This document shows, piece by piece, positions 23,983 through 34,599 of a stretch of DNA of 64,000 nt. A program made the translations under genes and the position numbers. Under the pieces are notes generated by a model that ran no database searches, was not told where the DNA came from, and saw only the letters and a list, made by a program, of their open reading frames with translations. How positions within the stretch are numbered: the first letter of the stretch is position 1; every line of letters begins with the position of its first letter. The stretch covers positions 25,172,001 through 25,236,000 of the forward strand of contig OX419757.1 in NCBI GenBank assembly GCA_948567375.1. The letters are read 5' to 3'. The DNA comes from Lunularia cruciata (Eukaryota; Streptophyta; Marchantiopsida; Lunulariales; Lunulariaceae).

Positions 23983-24331
23983 TGACTTCCCTGAGACTTC
24001 TCTCCTTTCCAGGCCGACGAAGTTGACCATCATCCAGCTTAGTTCTTGCCCACTCTCCTGCTGCACTGGTTGACTCAATACTCCAACGCGTTGTGATTAC
24101 TCATGAGGCACAGTGTGCTTCTTTCCCACTTGTATTTCAGTAGTAGTTTTGTTCAAGGTGTGAGAGATATCGTACAGATAGTTTCCACCGATACCGTGTA
24201 TACCCAAACGTTTCTAAGAGTAAGTATATTCCGTGTTGTCATCGACTTTGGGAGATTGTTTCAGCACCAATACCCGTTAACCAAAACATGTAACTCCTCG
24301 AAGTAAAATGTTTCTCCAACCACCATTGTTC
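23983..24331 (+). other. probable 3'UTR and downstream region of the host gene
   Basis: AT-moderate sequence without an ORF of note follows the TGA. No clear AATAAA hexamer is seen close by, so the poly(A) site is not placed. Confidence 0.35.
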
Positions 24332-24607
24332 TCACTTTTCTCCGCTCAGGAATGCATCTATCGTGTCAACCTGTTCCAATGGATCCACAGCAATTGAGAA
24401 CCTTTCAAATTGAAAGGTTGTAGATGTTGGAACTCTGAATGTTGTAATGAGTTTGGTTTTCATTTTCGGCACCCCTGCGTCTAAAAGTATTTCCCCCTGC
24501 AGGTGAAGTTTCCCACTGATGAGCCCTCTGTTAATTCTATTGTGAGCTGCAGCACCAGAGCGTTTCTTGAACACGTCGTGGTGGTCCAAAGTGAATTGTA
24601 CGGGCAC
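24332..24607 (-). CDS. candidate short coding segment or exon, unknown product
   Basis: A 91-codon open frame on the minus strand whose composition (FTLDHHDVFKKRSG, ILLDAGVPKMKTK, FERFSIAVDPLEQVD) looks more protein-like than other chance ORFs nearby. No domain is recognised. It could be an exon of a convergent gene whose other exons I cannot identify, or a chance ORF. A perfect 10-bp inverted repeat (AACCTTTCAA and its complement, 24400-24420) lies inside it. Confidence 0.2.
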   Translation of the reverse strand: MPVQFTLDHHDVFKKRSGAAAHNRINRGLISGKLHLQGEILLDAGVPKMKTKLITTFRVPTSTTFQFERFSIAVDPLEQVDTIDAFLSGEK

Positions 24608-25700
24608 TGACAGCCTATGGGATCTAATTTATGCAATTAAGACGGAACATACTAACAGAGTCCATTCTGGTTACGTCAAGGACCAGGTTTGTGTCTCTTC
24701 TTGATATGTTGTCCCTTCAAGATAGCAAGAATTGTCTGGAGTCTGGTGTTTATTGTATCGTGCACTTTTTATCTGCTGATCACCATCGTCTGTTGTGAGT
24801 TATAGAACTATGCCTAACTGTTTGTTCCTATGCCCACTTGTCGACTTGTTTTGGCAGCCGGAAATCCTTTACAGTTTGGTGTTTATATTTTGCATTATCC
24901 CCACCATCACTCTTTACGGTTGCGAGACGGAGATTATGGAGACATATTTTAATTGTAAGGAACTACAAAATGGAATGGGCGTTCAAGTTTTATTTGTTTC
25001 CTTCCCTTCAAATTTGTGTGGACGAACTTTTAACTCTTCTCACTGTGCCGAAGTCTTTCAAATACGTTATGGCCTCGACAAAGCAGTAAGCGCGAGACTG
25101 CTCAAGTCTGGTGAATCTTCCCTCGGTCACTTGCGAAGCTGGCTTGAACACGTTTATTTTGTTCCTCACAATAAAGCCAATTGTAAAGTTGTTAAGGTAG
25201 TTGTGCCTCATCGGACACTTCATTCACTGATGTTGCCCTTGTGATCGCAATATCGGTTTGCCGTGCGAGTAGTTGAAACTGCCATCGTACGAGTAACCTA
25301 ATTCGAATATTGCGTAGCTCAGACAAGCCAGGTGCAACTGACTAAGCAAGATCGTAACGGGGGGAGCCGGGAAGAGAAGGATCACAGGTGGCCAAGAGCT
25401 CAGATGTGTCCTCGTAGTCTGCATTAGTGTCTTCTACATTGTACAATTTGTAGACCCGATATCGCTTCATGGCTTTAATGGCTATATTTGATATTGGAGA
25501 CTTGACTGATACCGAGGACTTACTCTAGCACCTTTTTGAGGCTCAGCTCGATGATATTGGTTCTTGTGTACAGTCTCGGACAGCACAGATAAATGAGTGC
25601 ATGTAATGCAGAATATTATAGCGAGTCCAGTTTCCGAATAATTAAAGCTCTGATTTCTGGGTACTGTCTCATAGTAATAAGAAAAGTATGTTGACGAATC

Positions 25701-25827
25701 GCGCATAAACGAAATAAGGCGACCGCGTAGGAAAAACGAAGGATGGGAAGACCCCATCAAGCCCGTACAAGGGAGAGAAAAGAAAGGTAAAATGGGGCTA
25801 AGCCCCAATAGAGTCATAGCGCATAAA
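25701..25827 (+). repeat. dispersed repeat 'R80', copy C with 9-bp flanking repeat
   Basis: The repeat body (GGCGACCGCGTAGG, then GAAGGATGGGAAGACCCCAT, CAAGCCC and a GGGGCTAAGCCCC hairpin) is flanked on both sides by GCGCATAAA (25701-25709 and 25819-25827). This fits a 9-bp target-site duplication around a 109-bp insertion. No terminal inverted repeat and no A/B box are obvious. Confidence 0.65.
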
Positions 25828-25960
25828 TAGGAAAAACATTGTTGAATTCAGGCATACGGTGGAAAAAACATCGTGTTGTGTTCAGGAATCAAAGATAATT
25901 AGTATTTACACGCTCGGATATTTTAGGTGCAGTAGGCAGATTTCTCATCACGATATTAGT

Positions 25961-26054
25961 GGGGCTTAGCTGGTCATTTTATCTCTTATGTCTTATCCTT
26001 GTCGACTTGACGGGTTTTCCGTCCTTCTTGTTATCATACGCGGTAGCCTTTTCC
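25961..26054 (-). repeat. dispersed repeat 'R80', copy D
   Basis: On the minus strand: GGCTACCGCGTATGATAACA, AGAAGGACGGAAAACCCGTC, ACAAGGATAAGACATAAGAG, ending GCTAAGCCCC, as in copy C. Confidence 0.65.
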
Positions 26055-26410
26055 ATTTACACGAACATGGTGTTGAAACATGAGACTATATTCTTAGCTT
26101 CTGTCGACTAGTCCAGTTTGATTAGCGCAATTGATATACTGGAGAAATTACTTCACTACGGTACCAGATTATCCTAAAAGATGCATGTCTTCCACACCAA
26201 GTCGTCCCATGTTTACACCCAGGTAAAGAAAGGTCACGACTTTTGTTCTTCGGACTAAAGGATGGACTGGTTTGCATCGAAGTCAGTACTTTTAGAAAAC
26301 TTTAGACCCGTTCCGAAGCAATAGCTATACTGTACATCTTAGCTCTGACAGATATCCTGGGTACGGTAAGGTAGATCGCACATACAGATAGTGTTATGCT
26401 TTAATTCCAT

Positions 26411-26494
26411 TTTACCTCTCATCTTAAGTTTTATCCTTGTACAGCTTGACGGGTCTTCCCATCCTTCTTTGTTATCCTAAGCGATCGCCTTCTC
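26411..26494 (-). repeat. dispersed repeat 'R80', copy E
   Basis: On the minus strand: GGCGATCGCTTAGGATAACA, AAGAAGGATGGGAAGACCCG, then TACAAGGATAAAACTTAAGA. Same order as copies C, D and F. Confidence 0.65.
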
Positions 26495-28457
26495 TTTTGC
26501 TATACCGTATTTACTTCAATCATCGAGAGAGTTCTCCGCCAGAGATGTTAAAAAATCCTAGTCAAGCTTACGGCAGAGAGTCTCTGCTGAGCGAATTAAA
26601 CAAATGTGATGGAATTGGAGTAAAGTACGAAATAACATTGGATTTCACGCCAAGTTAATGAAGCTGTGATCTCCGCTATTATCCGCATTTACCGAATCCC
26701 ACATGTAGAGCAACAAACTTAAGTGATACTGAACTGCCACTAACTCACCATCCACGCGATATCCGGTCTGAAGCAGACTTCTTGGAAATTCGAAATGTAG
26801 GATCAGAGGACGTTGCGTTGGGTCTGTAAACTCGTGACCGTGGACTTGGTAGAAACTGCTGTACCTAGACTGTCGATATAACTGCAGTGCCGCAAACATC
26901 GAGCTGAGAGCCTGAGGATTGTCGTTAGGTTGCAGAAGGCGAACCTTTCTAATGCTTAGTATTGGAGAAATTTTCCTGTACTTTAGTTCTTTTTGACAGA
27001 GTCTAACTTCCATGCGCGTGTATACTGACTGTACAACGAACATCTTGAGGCGACGCGAATGAGTCATTATCTGGCACAATGCCAACATCCTCTTGAATTT
27101 TTACGCATACTGCTGGTTGTAGAACACTGTTTTCCTAGACCATGGGAGACCCTGACAAGTACCATTGCTCGAGGCAACAAACAAAATTGCAGACTAGGCG
27201 GCTGGTAAATTGGCCTGAGGTGCTGCTTCCCAGATTGGGCGTGAGATGAACAATGGACCATTTCGCGGCGCCACACACACCTCTTCCGATTGCAAGTGCC
27301 CCAAAAAATCTTTCTTGTTCCTAGAGATGATTACGGGCTGACAAACTTCTCACTGTTGTTACCACTCGCGGACTGGACCAGCCCGTCCTCACATCCTGGT
27401 CAATTAGCAGGCTAGTCTCAGGCTCAGTTAGGAGGTAAAGCTCCACTTTTGATCACGGTGCTCAGGGGGTTCACTCAGCGATTGGAGATGCCTTATAAAA
27501 ACAAACCAAAAGATGCCCCATCTTTTCACGGATTTAGATAACATACACATGACTCTCGTTTAAAAGCCAACATACTTATTCTTGAACTTTCGAGAGAGCT
27601 TTCTTCGTTACGTTACAGATACAGTATTTATTCGTGAATGTTGAGACATACGACATGGTCCGTAGAGCGATATCCAGCAAATCGCCTAACACATATGGTA
27701 TTATAGCGAAAGCCGTCTCGAGTTTCTCAAAATTCACATCATGCAGCGTGAAGGATATACTAAGTATTATTCCCTTGGCAAAGCTACCTGTATCAGTCGC
27801 ATTAGCGCAATTCTCCTTTATTCAAACTCTAAGCGAATTTTAAAATCTGTTATTTGTGAACGTGGTGTGCAGGACAGGATCCAATCATTTATCATACTAT
27901 TTAACACGTGTAGGAAATTGTGCTCAACTCCACCGACCCACAGTCGTCTAGATTTGAGTTCGATCATGTGGCAGGATTGTATCTGTCTTAAGACTAAATA
28001 CAGGAGAGTACCATCTCGAAATCTATCTACATGAGCTGAAAGTGTGGGTGTGTATGTTGTTCATCCTTCATAGTTTCATAGTTTAGTCGAGCAGGAAGCT
28101 TCACCCTTGCATTTAAAATTTTCTGTTTAGAAACTCGGGAGAGATGAATACAAAATAGTCTCGTCAAATAATCTATGAACTGGGTATATTCTGACTTTTT
28201 CTTGTTTAATATACGGTATCCAAATTTTTCCGTGACTTGATATTTAAACCCCGGCGCAAATTTCAACTGGTCGAAAGTTCTTAACATCATAGGTGGCTTC
28301 AACAGATGCTTCCTAACAAGGACCAACTATTCAGGTTCTAACCTTTTGTGGCCTCAGATCCCGCATTTTTCCTAATTGCAGGTCACAGTTCACCAACAGT
28401 TCAAGTATCTCTCAGAGATCCTGTAATGTTGTTTGTTGTACATACTACTCCTTCAAG

Positions 28458-28893
28458 ATCATAAGTAGGGAGTACAAATACTCGGAGTATAAAATGCTAA
28501 AAGGCAGAAGTTTTGCGGATTTTAGAGGACTAAAAAACGGGGTCGAAAAGTAGAGTTTAAATCATTCAAATGCAGTTTGTTAAATGGGTTTAGATGATGT
28601 TGATAACTAGTTGAGCATCTTGTATAACTTCTGACTACGGAATAACAGCTTCATCTACCGGTACTTGATACACTGCTATTAGGGAATACAAATACTCGGT
28701 ATACATGAATATTAAACGGATGAACTGAATGAATGTATTCGATATAAATGAATGTTAAAATGTTAAATGTGGATTATCACTGAAAAGCGGGATTCCGCCC
28801 TTTTTGCGGAATATTTCAGTAGACTATAAAAACGCGGATTTCTGCTGCGGAACTCGGAATTCCGAGTATTTATTTGTATTCCCTAATCATAAG
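28458..28893. mobile_element. hAT-like MITE with 8-bp target duplication
   Basis: A 420-bp element (28466-28885) begins TAGGGAGTACAAATACTCGG and ends with the near-complement (CCGAGTATTTATTTGTATTCCCTA), giving ~20-bp terminal inverted repeats with a small insertion in one arm. It is flanked by perfect 8-bp repeats ATCATAAG at 28458-28465 and 28886-28893. The 8-bp duplication and the T/CAGGG-type terminus are the hallmarks of the hAT superfamily. No transposase is encoded, so it is non-autonomous. A second left-terminus-like sequence (TAGGGAATACAAATACTCGG) starts inside at 28680. Confidence 0.85.
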
Positions 28894-28944
28894 TCGGCGC
28901 TCCACTCTAGTGAGGAAGGTAGTCTCAGGCATATTGTAGACATA

Positions 28945-29145
28945 ATACATAATAATAATGCATGGGGATTGTTAACTGGATCCCCATCTTTGTTAAAACC
29001 CCTCAACGAGCAAACCAATTCCCACAAGCGTTAATTACCGGACCACATCATCAGAATATACGAGGCGGATCCTTTTAACAAAAGAGGGGTTTGTTTTAAC
29101 TATCCCATAATGCATATTATAACCATAATATAAACATAATACAGA
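28945..29145. repeat. imperfect inverted repeat, possible second MITE
   Basis: AATAATGCATGGGGATTG with GTTAAAACCCCTC (28950-29005) recurs as the inverted, diverged GAGGGGTTTG...ACTATCCCATAATGCATAT (29083-29120). The ends and a target duplication are not clear. Confidence 0.35.
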
Positions 29146-29934
29146 GTTGTTAAGATACTTTAAAGAGAACGACGATACGATCCTTTACTAAGCATCGTAC
29201 ACAACTTTACTTGTTGCTGATGATGTTGTTAAAACAGTTAGGCTCTTTATCCTAGAAGGAAAACTAAAGCTAGCTATAAATCTGGTCTCCCGTTCACGTG
29301 AAAGGCATGTTAAACAAAGTAACAACTACTCGTCGCCCTAAATTCTACTGTCTGTTTCTACTCTTTCAATTCCTTGAGTCTCGCAAAACAATCAAATGCC
29401 ATCTGTGACTTATAAACAAGACATATCAGGAGGGGAGGCAGGGGATTTGATACATGATCCACAGAGAGAGAGAGCAAGCACATACGTGCAATCGATTGAG
29501 CTATTGAGCTGCACTTGAGCATCAAGCATTTATTCAAAACTGTACCAATGATGAAGATGCTGGTGCTGGTGCTGAGGCCAACCCGGTTAGAAGGGTGATG
29601 AATTGTTGTTGCGAGTTACCAAGATCGAAAAATATCTCACTTATCCCTTATCCGGAAAATCTGATAGAAACCTAAATAGTCTCATGCTATAGAGTTCTGT
29701 TTTACGGACTTTTAAAGTCTTTTTAAGGACTTTCCAAACACAATTTGTTACAAAGCAATCAAGAATTAGAAGCCAAATAAACTTTTAGATACCAAAAGAT
29801 GATTTCTGTTATGATGCTCAAACTATTGGTTTGTATAAGATAGCATCTACCTGATATTTATACAAATCAGTCTATTGTTTTGTATAAAGATCCGGTTGCA
29901 TTAATCTGATCTCAGATTTACTCATGGCACTCAA
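29146..29934. other. spacer without recognised genes
   Basis: Contains a short GA-rich run (29461-29475) and AT-rich sequence. Nothing else is identified before the LINE fragment. Confidence 0.4.
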
Positions 29935-31780
29935 GAAATATACGGTGCTCATCTTCAACCTTGCACATGGAACATAATGTGCAAAGCCGCATGAGCTGAT
30001 CTATATGCTTCCAAACCATTCTTCTAAAGCAAGTCCATGAGAGTTAGTGCTATATTGAGTATTACATGTCTAAATGAGATAGATATCTTAGGCAAGAGAT
30101 AATTGTATTCACAATACACCAACATATAATTCACCAACTGTTGATAGAAAACCATCTTGGTTCTAGTGTCATGCCAAAGGCAATATAAGAATTGCTCCTT
30201 GATCACCTCCTTGGTTCAATAGGTTTCCAACTTCCAATGTTGTTCAAAAATATTCTACCTTGTAGCTCAAGCAACCAGATCATAATACAAACCAATAGAT
30301 TGTGTAGCACAAAGAGCATGGTATGAGAGTCTCTCATGCTCCATAAACCTCACCCTAGACACATATGTGAGAGCTAAGAGCAATTTTTTAGCCCCAAGAG
30401 GCAAAAAAACGTATCTCAACAAGCAACAAAACATAAGGAATTTGAGTACTTGCACCAAGTTCATCACACAAGAAGACTTTTTGAACCTTCTCAACTTTTT
30501 GCAACCATGTCTTTGTGCCATGCCATGTCTTTGTAATACAAGACCCCAAACTTGAGCACCATGAAGAAGCACAAGCTGCACAAGACTGAACACCTTCTTC
30601 AACTTCCATGTGGAAAGTTGAGCAAGTCTAAAGAGATTCATGAGTGAATACAAAGCTCTAAACCTTGTACTAATTCTGTTCCTGACACAAGTAGACCAAC
30701 TCTAGTCATGAGAAAACTCAATCCCCAAGTACTTGTAAGTAAAACCTTCCTCCAAAGGCTTGCCAACAAGAAGAATGGTGTAACACGCTTAGAACCCACC
30801 ATGATAATCATAGATTTGCCAAGGTTGACCTCCATCTATGTTTGGTTGCAAAGCACAGAGAGAGAATCCAACAAATTCTATAACTCTTTGGATTGGTAGA
30901 AAGTAAAAATACCTCATCTACATAAGGAGTGCATGTATCATCAAAGAACCAACTTGCATACCTATAGCTCTTGCTTCCTAGAGCACTCTCTCCCAAGTTA
31001 TTGATTAAGATCCCAAACAAAGTTGGAGATAAAGAGCAACCTTGAATCACACCCATTGTGCTAAGTAAATCTTGAGAGCTCAAAGAAGAAATTATCATAA
31101 ACACCTTCTCATAGAGTCTAGAGATCTTATAGAAATCCAACTTCACTAAGTCTTTCATTTAGAGCTTGCCTAAGTACCTTATCAGAGTACTTCTTGAAAT
31201 CATTAAAAGCAGCATATAGAGCTATCCCAACACCTTTGGACTTCCACTATAACATGGAGCATAGTTGTTCCAAAGTACTATAACTTGATCTAAAACCAAC
31301 TTGAATCTTGACACGGATGCTGGACTTCTTACTGAACATGGATTGCAAGATATGCCCGTATAACTTAGCAAAGATGTTATCTACTAGATTGGTATGGTAG
31401 TCGATAACAAAATACTTCCTACCAAACTTGTGAATAATAACCACCTTCTTCAAGTATCATCTATCAAGAAAGCCACAACTAACTACTTCATTCAAGAGAG
31501 AAGTGAGTATAATAACTACTTCATTCAGATGATGACTATCTCATTTCACAAGTTCAAGACCTTACCAACTTGCCTTGACCAACTTCTTTATTTGATATTT
31601 GACATCAACTTTAGAAATGGTTAAGGAGATCTAATGTTAAATGCCAAGCATGGAGCATCAAGAAAAAAAGTACAAATCCTTCATATAATTAAAGAGATCC
31701 TTCAAATCCAAGGATGATGGTCTTGATCTAACAACAACCTTCTTCCAAAAAGCATTGGAATTTTACCTCAAGGGATTGAA
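29935..31780 (-). pseudogene. old LINE ORF2 fragment (reverse transcriptase to C-terminus)
   Basis: Reading right to left, this aligns in order with the young LINE at 48.4-50.3 kb: a start matching the region before RT (about 31775), a GFRSSYSTLEQL block (31247-31453), the GVIQGCSLSPTLFGILINNLG block (about 31000-31060), a catalytic box decayed to YVDEV (YADDV in the young copies) near 30915, then the thumb and C-terminal part down to the start of the terminal Cys/His region. Many stops and frameshifts are present and the 3'UTR and tail are missing. It is clearly older than the 47-64 kb copies. Confidence 0.8.
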
Positions 31781-31871
31781 AATACTTCAATTAAAAGAAA
31801 ATTTTATATAAAAAATTAATTTAAGTACAAGCTCAACATAAATGAGATAAGTTACATAAAGTGAACACATT

Positions 31872-31948
31872 GGATAACAAGAAGGATAAAAAGATCCCAT
31901 CAAGCCCTACAAGGATAAAACATAAGAGGAATGAGACAAGTTGGTTTT
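31872..31948 (+). repeat. dispersed repeat 'R80', copy F
   Basis: GGATAACAAGAAGGATAAAA, AGATCCCATCAAGCCCTACA, AGGATAAAACATAAGAGGAA, then GAGACAAGTTGG. It lies just left of a long TA microsatellite. Confidence 0.65.
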
Positions 31949-31956
31949 TTATGTCA

Positions 31957-31959
<3 letters not shown>

Positions 31960-32021
<62 letters not shown>
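31960..32021. repeat. (TA)n microsatellite
   Basis: About 30 uninterrupted TA units next to dispersed-repeat copy F. Confidence 0.95.
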
Positions 32022-32023
<2 letters not shown>

Positions 32024-32403
32024 CTACCCAACATACATCATTGTAAACAACATACACTATCAAAGCACAACTCATATAGAAGTCACACACAAACTCCAAA
32101 GATCACAATTGCCTCTCTAGCTAGAAATTAGGTCCCTCTAACTCAAATAGCCATCTACTTCAAGTATGTAATATGTCCTATGGTGGACAAAGATCAAGAG
32201 GCCGGGTGTTGTCGAGCTCCATTGTTAGTCATCTATTTGTAATCTATACAACATAAGGAGTGAACTAGCTATAGGTCAAGTATATCAAGGACATAGCCAT
32301 TGTCCTTGAAGAGAGGAGTCAAACATGCCATACATCATCTTCTCAAATAGCTATCGCACACCAATATAGTAGCAACTACACTAGAATTGCAATATAACAT
32401 ATA

Positions 32404-33135
32404 TCACAAGCTTACACGGACAATTGCAAAGCTTGGATCTATAGTACCATTAATGTTTGGAAGGTGGTATGAAGCACAATTGTGCATATGATCCTTCCAA
32501 AAAAATAGGATCTGAGATGCAAGCTGATACCAAGTGCCACTCCATGTAAACCCAATGTGTACTACAACAAAATATCCTCTAGAATCCAAAAAGAACTCCA
32601 TCATGACAATGTACCCCAAACTGCAATTGTAACCACCAAGTACTACCACCAAGAATGCCACCAAGTGCCACCAACAACCAAACACCACCCACTTATGTAA
32701 TTCTAATAATGACAACTACACAAGGAAAAAATGCGAATTGTAACCTACAATCACAACACACACTCTCAAGGTCTATAACTCATCACTTCTTGCCTCATCA
32801 AAAAGAAAATATAGATAGTCTGGTTGATCATCACTATAGCTTCACTACCAAGAGCACACTAGAGCACAAACACTTCAAATATCAAAGAACCTCACACAAA
32901 CATGGTGCACAAACAAGAAGAAAAGAATGGAGGAGGTCCAATTAGAAGAAGTCCTAACGGTAATCTTCTATCTCACAAATCCAATCGAACGGACTCCATC
33001 ACCATTTGGAATTTGACATAAGAATAACATCTATCAGCTATTATACTAACAACATCACCAAGAATGGGATTAACTGTACTTTTCCAAGCAAAAGTTACAT
33101 AAGTATAGATTTGAGTCCACCAATCTTTAGGAAAA
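32404..33135 (-). pseudogene. degraded copy of the leader and gag start of the DNMT-bearing element
   Basis: On the minus strand, MMEFFLDSRG followed by a GFTWSGTWYQLASQ-like segment (about 32520-32615) matches MTEFFGDSRG...GLTRSGARYQPVS at 40725-40815. Upstream (right), CTTATGTCAAATTCCAAATGG near 33000 matches the LTR end/PBS region at about 40280-40300. At the codon where the 40-kb copy has TAG (40815) this copy has CAG. The rest of gag is missing. This shows that the DNMT element is one of a family. Confidence 0.65.
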
Positions 33136-33215
33136 CAAGTGAAGGTGCATCAATTGGCCAAGGTACCAGTCTAGGAACCAAAGATCCAAGGTTCAAACCT
33201 TGATGCGCACACTAA
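33136..33215 (+). other. tRNA-like (SINE head) sequence inside the LTR copy
   Basis: AATTGGCCAAGG resembles a pol III A box and GGTTCAAACC at 33190-33199 is a good B box about 30 bases later. The equivalent stretch lies at about 40080-40200 on the opposite strand, at the same distance from gag. So it is an ancestral antisense component of this LTR family and not two independent insertions. Confidence 0.5.
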
Positions 33216-34075
33216 TTCCAAATGATTTTTAAAAATTCATCTAAGAGAGGCCTTTGTAGCCTCTCTAACCTACTACAGTATGCCTCAAACCCTCCCAAGC
33301 TAACCTCCATCAACTTCAGATCTAGTCGAATCCACCAAATCAGACCCTAACTTGAGCAACTTAATTCACTCAACTAAACAGAAATCAAACAACAACGATA
33401 AAAAATACCAACAATGAAACCAAGCTTGGAGATACAACAAATGCCCAAAATTCATGCACTCGATATCCTTCAACTATCAAATATATAGTAACTTGCCAAA
33501 CTATTAAATCTACAAAAACTCCACAAAGATACCAACTTGATCCCCTCAACTAAAGCTTGGAGATACAACCAATGCCCAAAATTCATGCACTCGATATCCT
33601 TCAACTATCAAATATATAGTAACTTGCCAAACTATTAAATCTACAAAAACTCCACAAAGATACCAACTTGATCCCCTCAACTAAAGCTTGGAGATACAAC
33701 CAATGCCCAAAATTCATGCACTCGATATCCTTCAACTATCAAATATATAGTACCTTGCCAAACTATTAAATCTACAAAAACTCCACAAAGATATCAACTT
33801 GATCCCCTCAACTAAATAGAAATCTGCACCAAATTCATACACTCAATATCCTTCAACTATCAAATATATAGTAACTTGCTCAACCATTAAATCTATAAAA
33901 ACTCCATATACAAACTTGATCCCCTCAACTAAATAGAAATAGAGTAACAACTATTTGCCGAAATTGCTGAAACCCCTTCAAAGATACCATCAATGCCCAA
34001 AATTTTTGCAATTAATATCCTTCAACTATCAAATCTACAACAAACTCCAAAATGCTTCAAAAATAGCAGGCTACT
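33216..34075 (-). repeat. LTR copy with 131-bp minisatellite expansion
   Basis: Three near-identical 131-bp units start at 33423, 33554 and 33685 (each beginning AGCTTGGAGATACAAC), followed by one or two diverged units to about 34060. The unit start matches, in inverted orientation, GAGATACCACCAAC and flanking sequence near 39440-39480 in the LTR of the DNMT element. Other matches (GGCCTTTGTAGCCTCTC, TATGCCTCAAA) extend the homology to about 33300. This is therefore a tandemly expanded, antisense LTR remnant. Confidence 0.7.
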
Positions 34076-34230
34076 CGTACCTTAGTTATTCATTAGTTAC
34101 TTATCATGAATAACTAATGAGACAACAATGACTGTCAAAACTGACATTCCCTTATCTAAACCAACTAGCTTTGGTATTATAATAGCATGACAATAATATA
34201 ATATAACCAAGAAGGGGTACTCATACCACC

Positions 34231-34380
34231 AAGAATAACAAAAAGGATAGAAAGATCCCCATCACTCCAAGGATAAAACATAGGAGGGATGAGATAAGTT
34301 GGTTTTGCTATATCTATATTATTCTTTCTATCAAGCCTACAAAGGATAAAACATAAGAAGAATGAGATAACTTTGATTTT
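34231..34380 (+). repeat. dispersed repeat 'R80', copies G and H (tandem, H partial)
   Basis: G (34231-34308): AGAATAACAAAAAGGATAG, AAAGATCCCCATCA, AAGGATAAAACATAGGAGG, GAGATAAGTTGG. H (34330-34380) repeats TATCAAGCCTACAAAGGAT and the following AAAACATAAGAAGAATGAG. H runs directly into the sequence 3' of the tRNA-Glu. Confidence 0.6.
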
Positions 34381-34526
34381 GTAGTATATAGCAAGAAGGG
34401 GGAACCCGAGGAACAAACCGAGGCAGAAACGCCGATGTGCTTCGAGTGAAATAAAATCTGGTTTTGGGAGGAAAGTCAAAACTCCGCCCTCCACTCTGAC
34501 AAGGGACTTTCTTGGCCACCCAGGAC

Positions 34527-34599
34527 TTCCGTAACCGGGACTCGAACCCGGGTCGCCTGGGTGAAAGCCAGGTATCCTAACCATCTAGACTATTACGGA
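34527..34599 (-). tRNA. tRNA-Glu (anticodon UUC)
   Basis: The minus strand folds into a complete cloverleaf. The seven-pair acceptor stem is TCCGTAA/TTACGGA with discriminator A. The D arm carries a GGTTAGGAT segment, the anticodon stem CCTGG/CCAGG encloses the loop CTTTCAC (anticodon TTC), and the T stem CCGGG/CCCGG carries the loop TTCGAGT. Both pol III promoter boxes are intact and no CCA is encoded, as in eukaryotes. The first TTTT run lies about 45 bases downstream, so the transcript may carry a long trailer, or the gene may head a SINE-like unit that ends in dispersed repeats H and G. Confidence 0.92.

Larger units (their letters stand above)
24608..28457. other. single-copy region, no confident gene
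   Basis: Open stretches at 24795-25244 (plus, 149 codons) and 26645-27088 (minus, 147 codons) are the longest; neither has a recognisable domain or a convincing partner exon. Three copies of the dispersed repeat lie here. Remaining sequence shows nothing I can name. Confidence 0.35.

Noticed and set aside
24795-25244. 149-codon plus-strand ORF downstream of the host gene
   Set aside because: Hydrophobic start followed by unstructured sequence with no recognisable domain; overlapping ORFs in two other frames suggest chance.
31833-32131. ORFs with long Tyr-Ile repeats
   Set aside because: Translation of the TA microsatellite, not a protein.
33423-34060. CRISPR-like array of ~131-bp units
   Set aside because: Whole units are near-identical with no unique spacers and match an LTR segment at 39.4 kb; it is a minisatellite in a eukaryotic retrotransposon.
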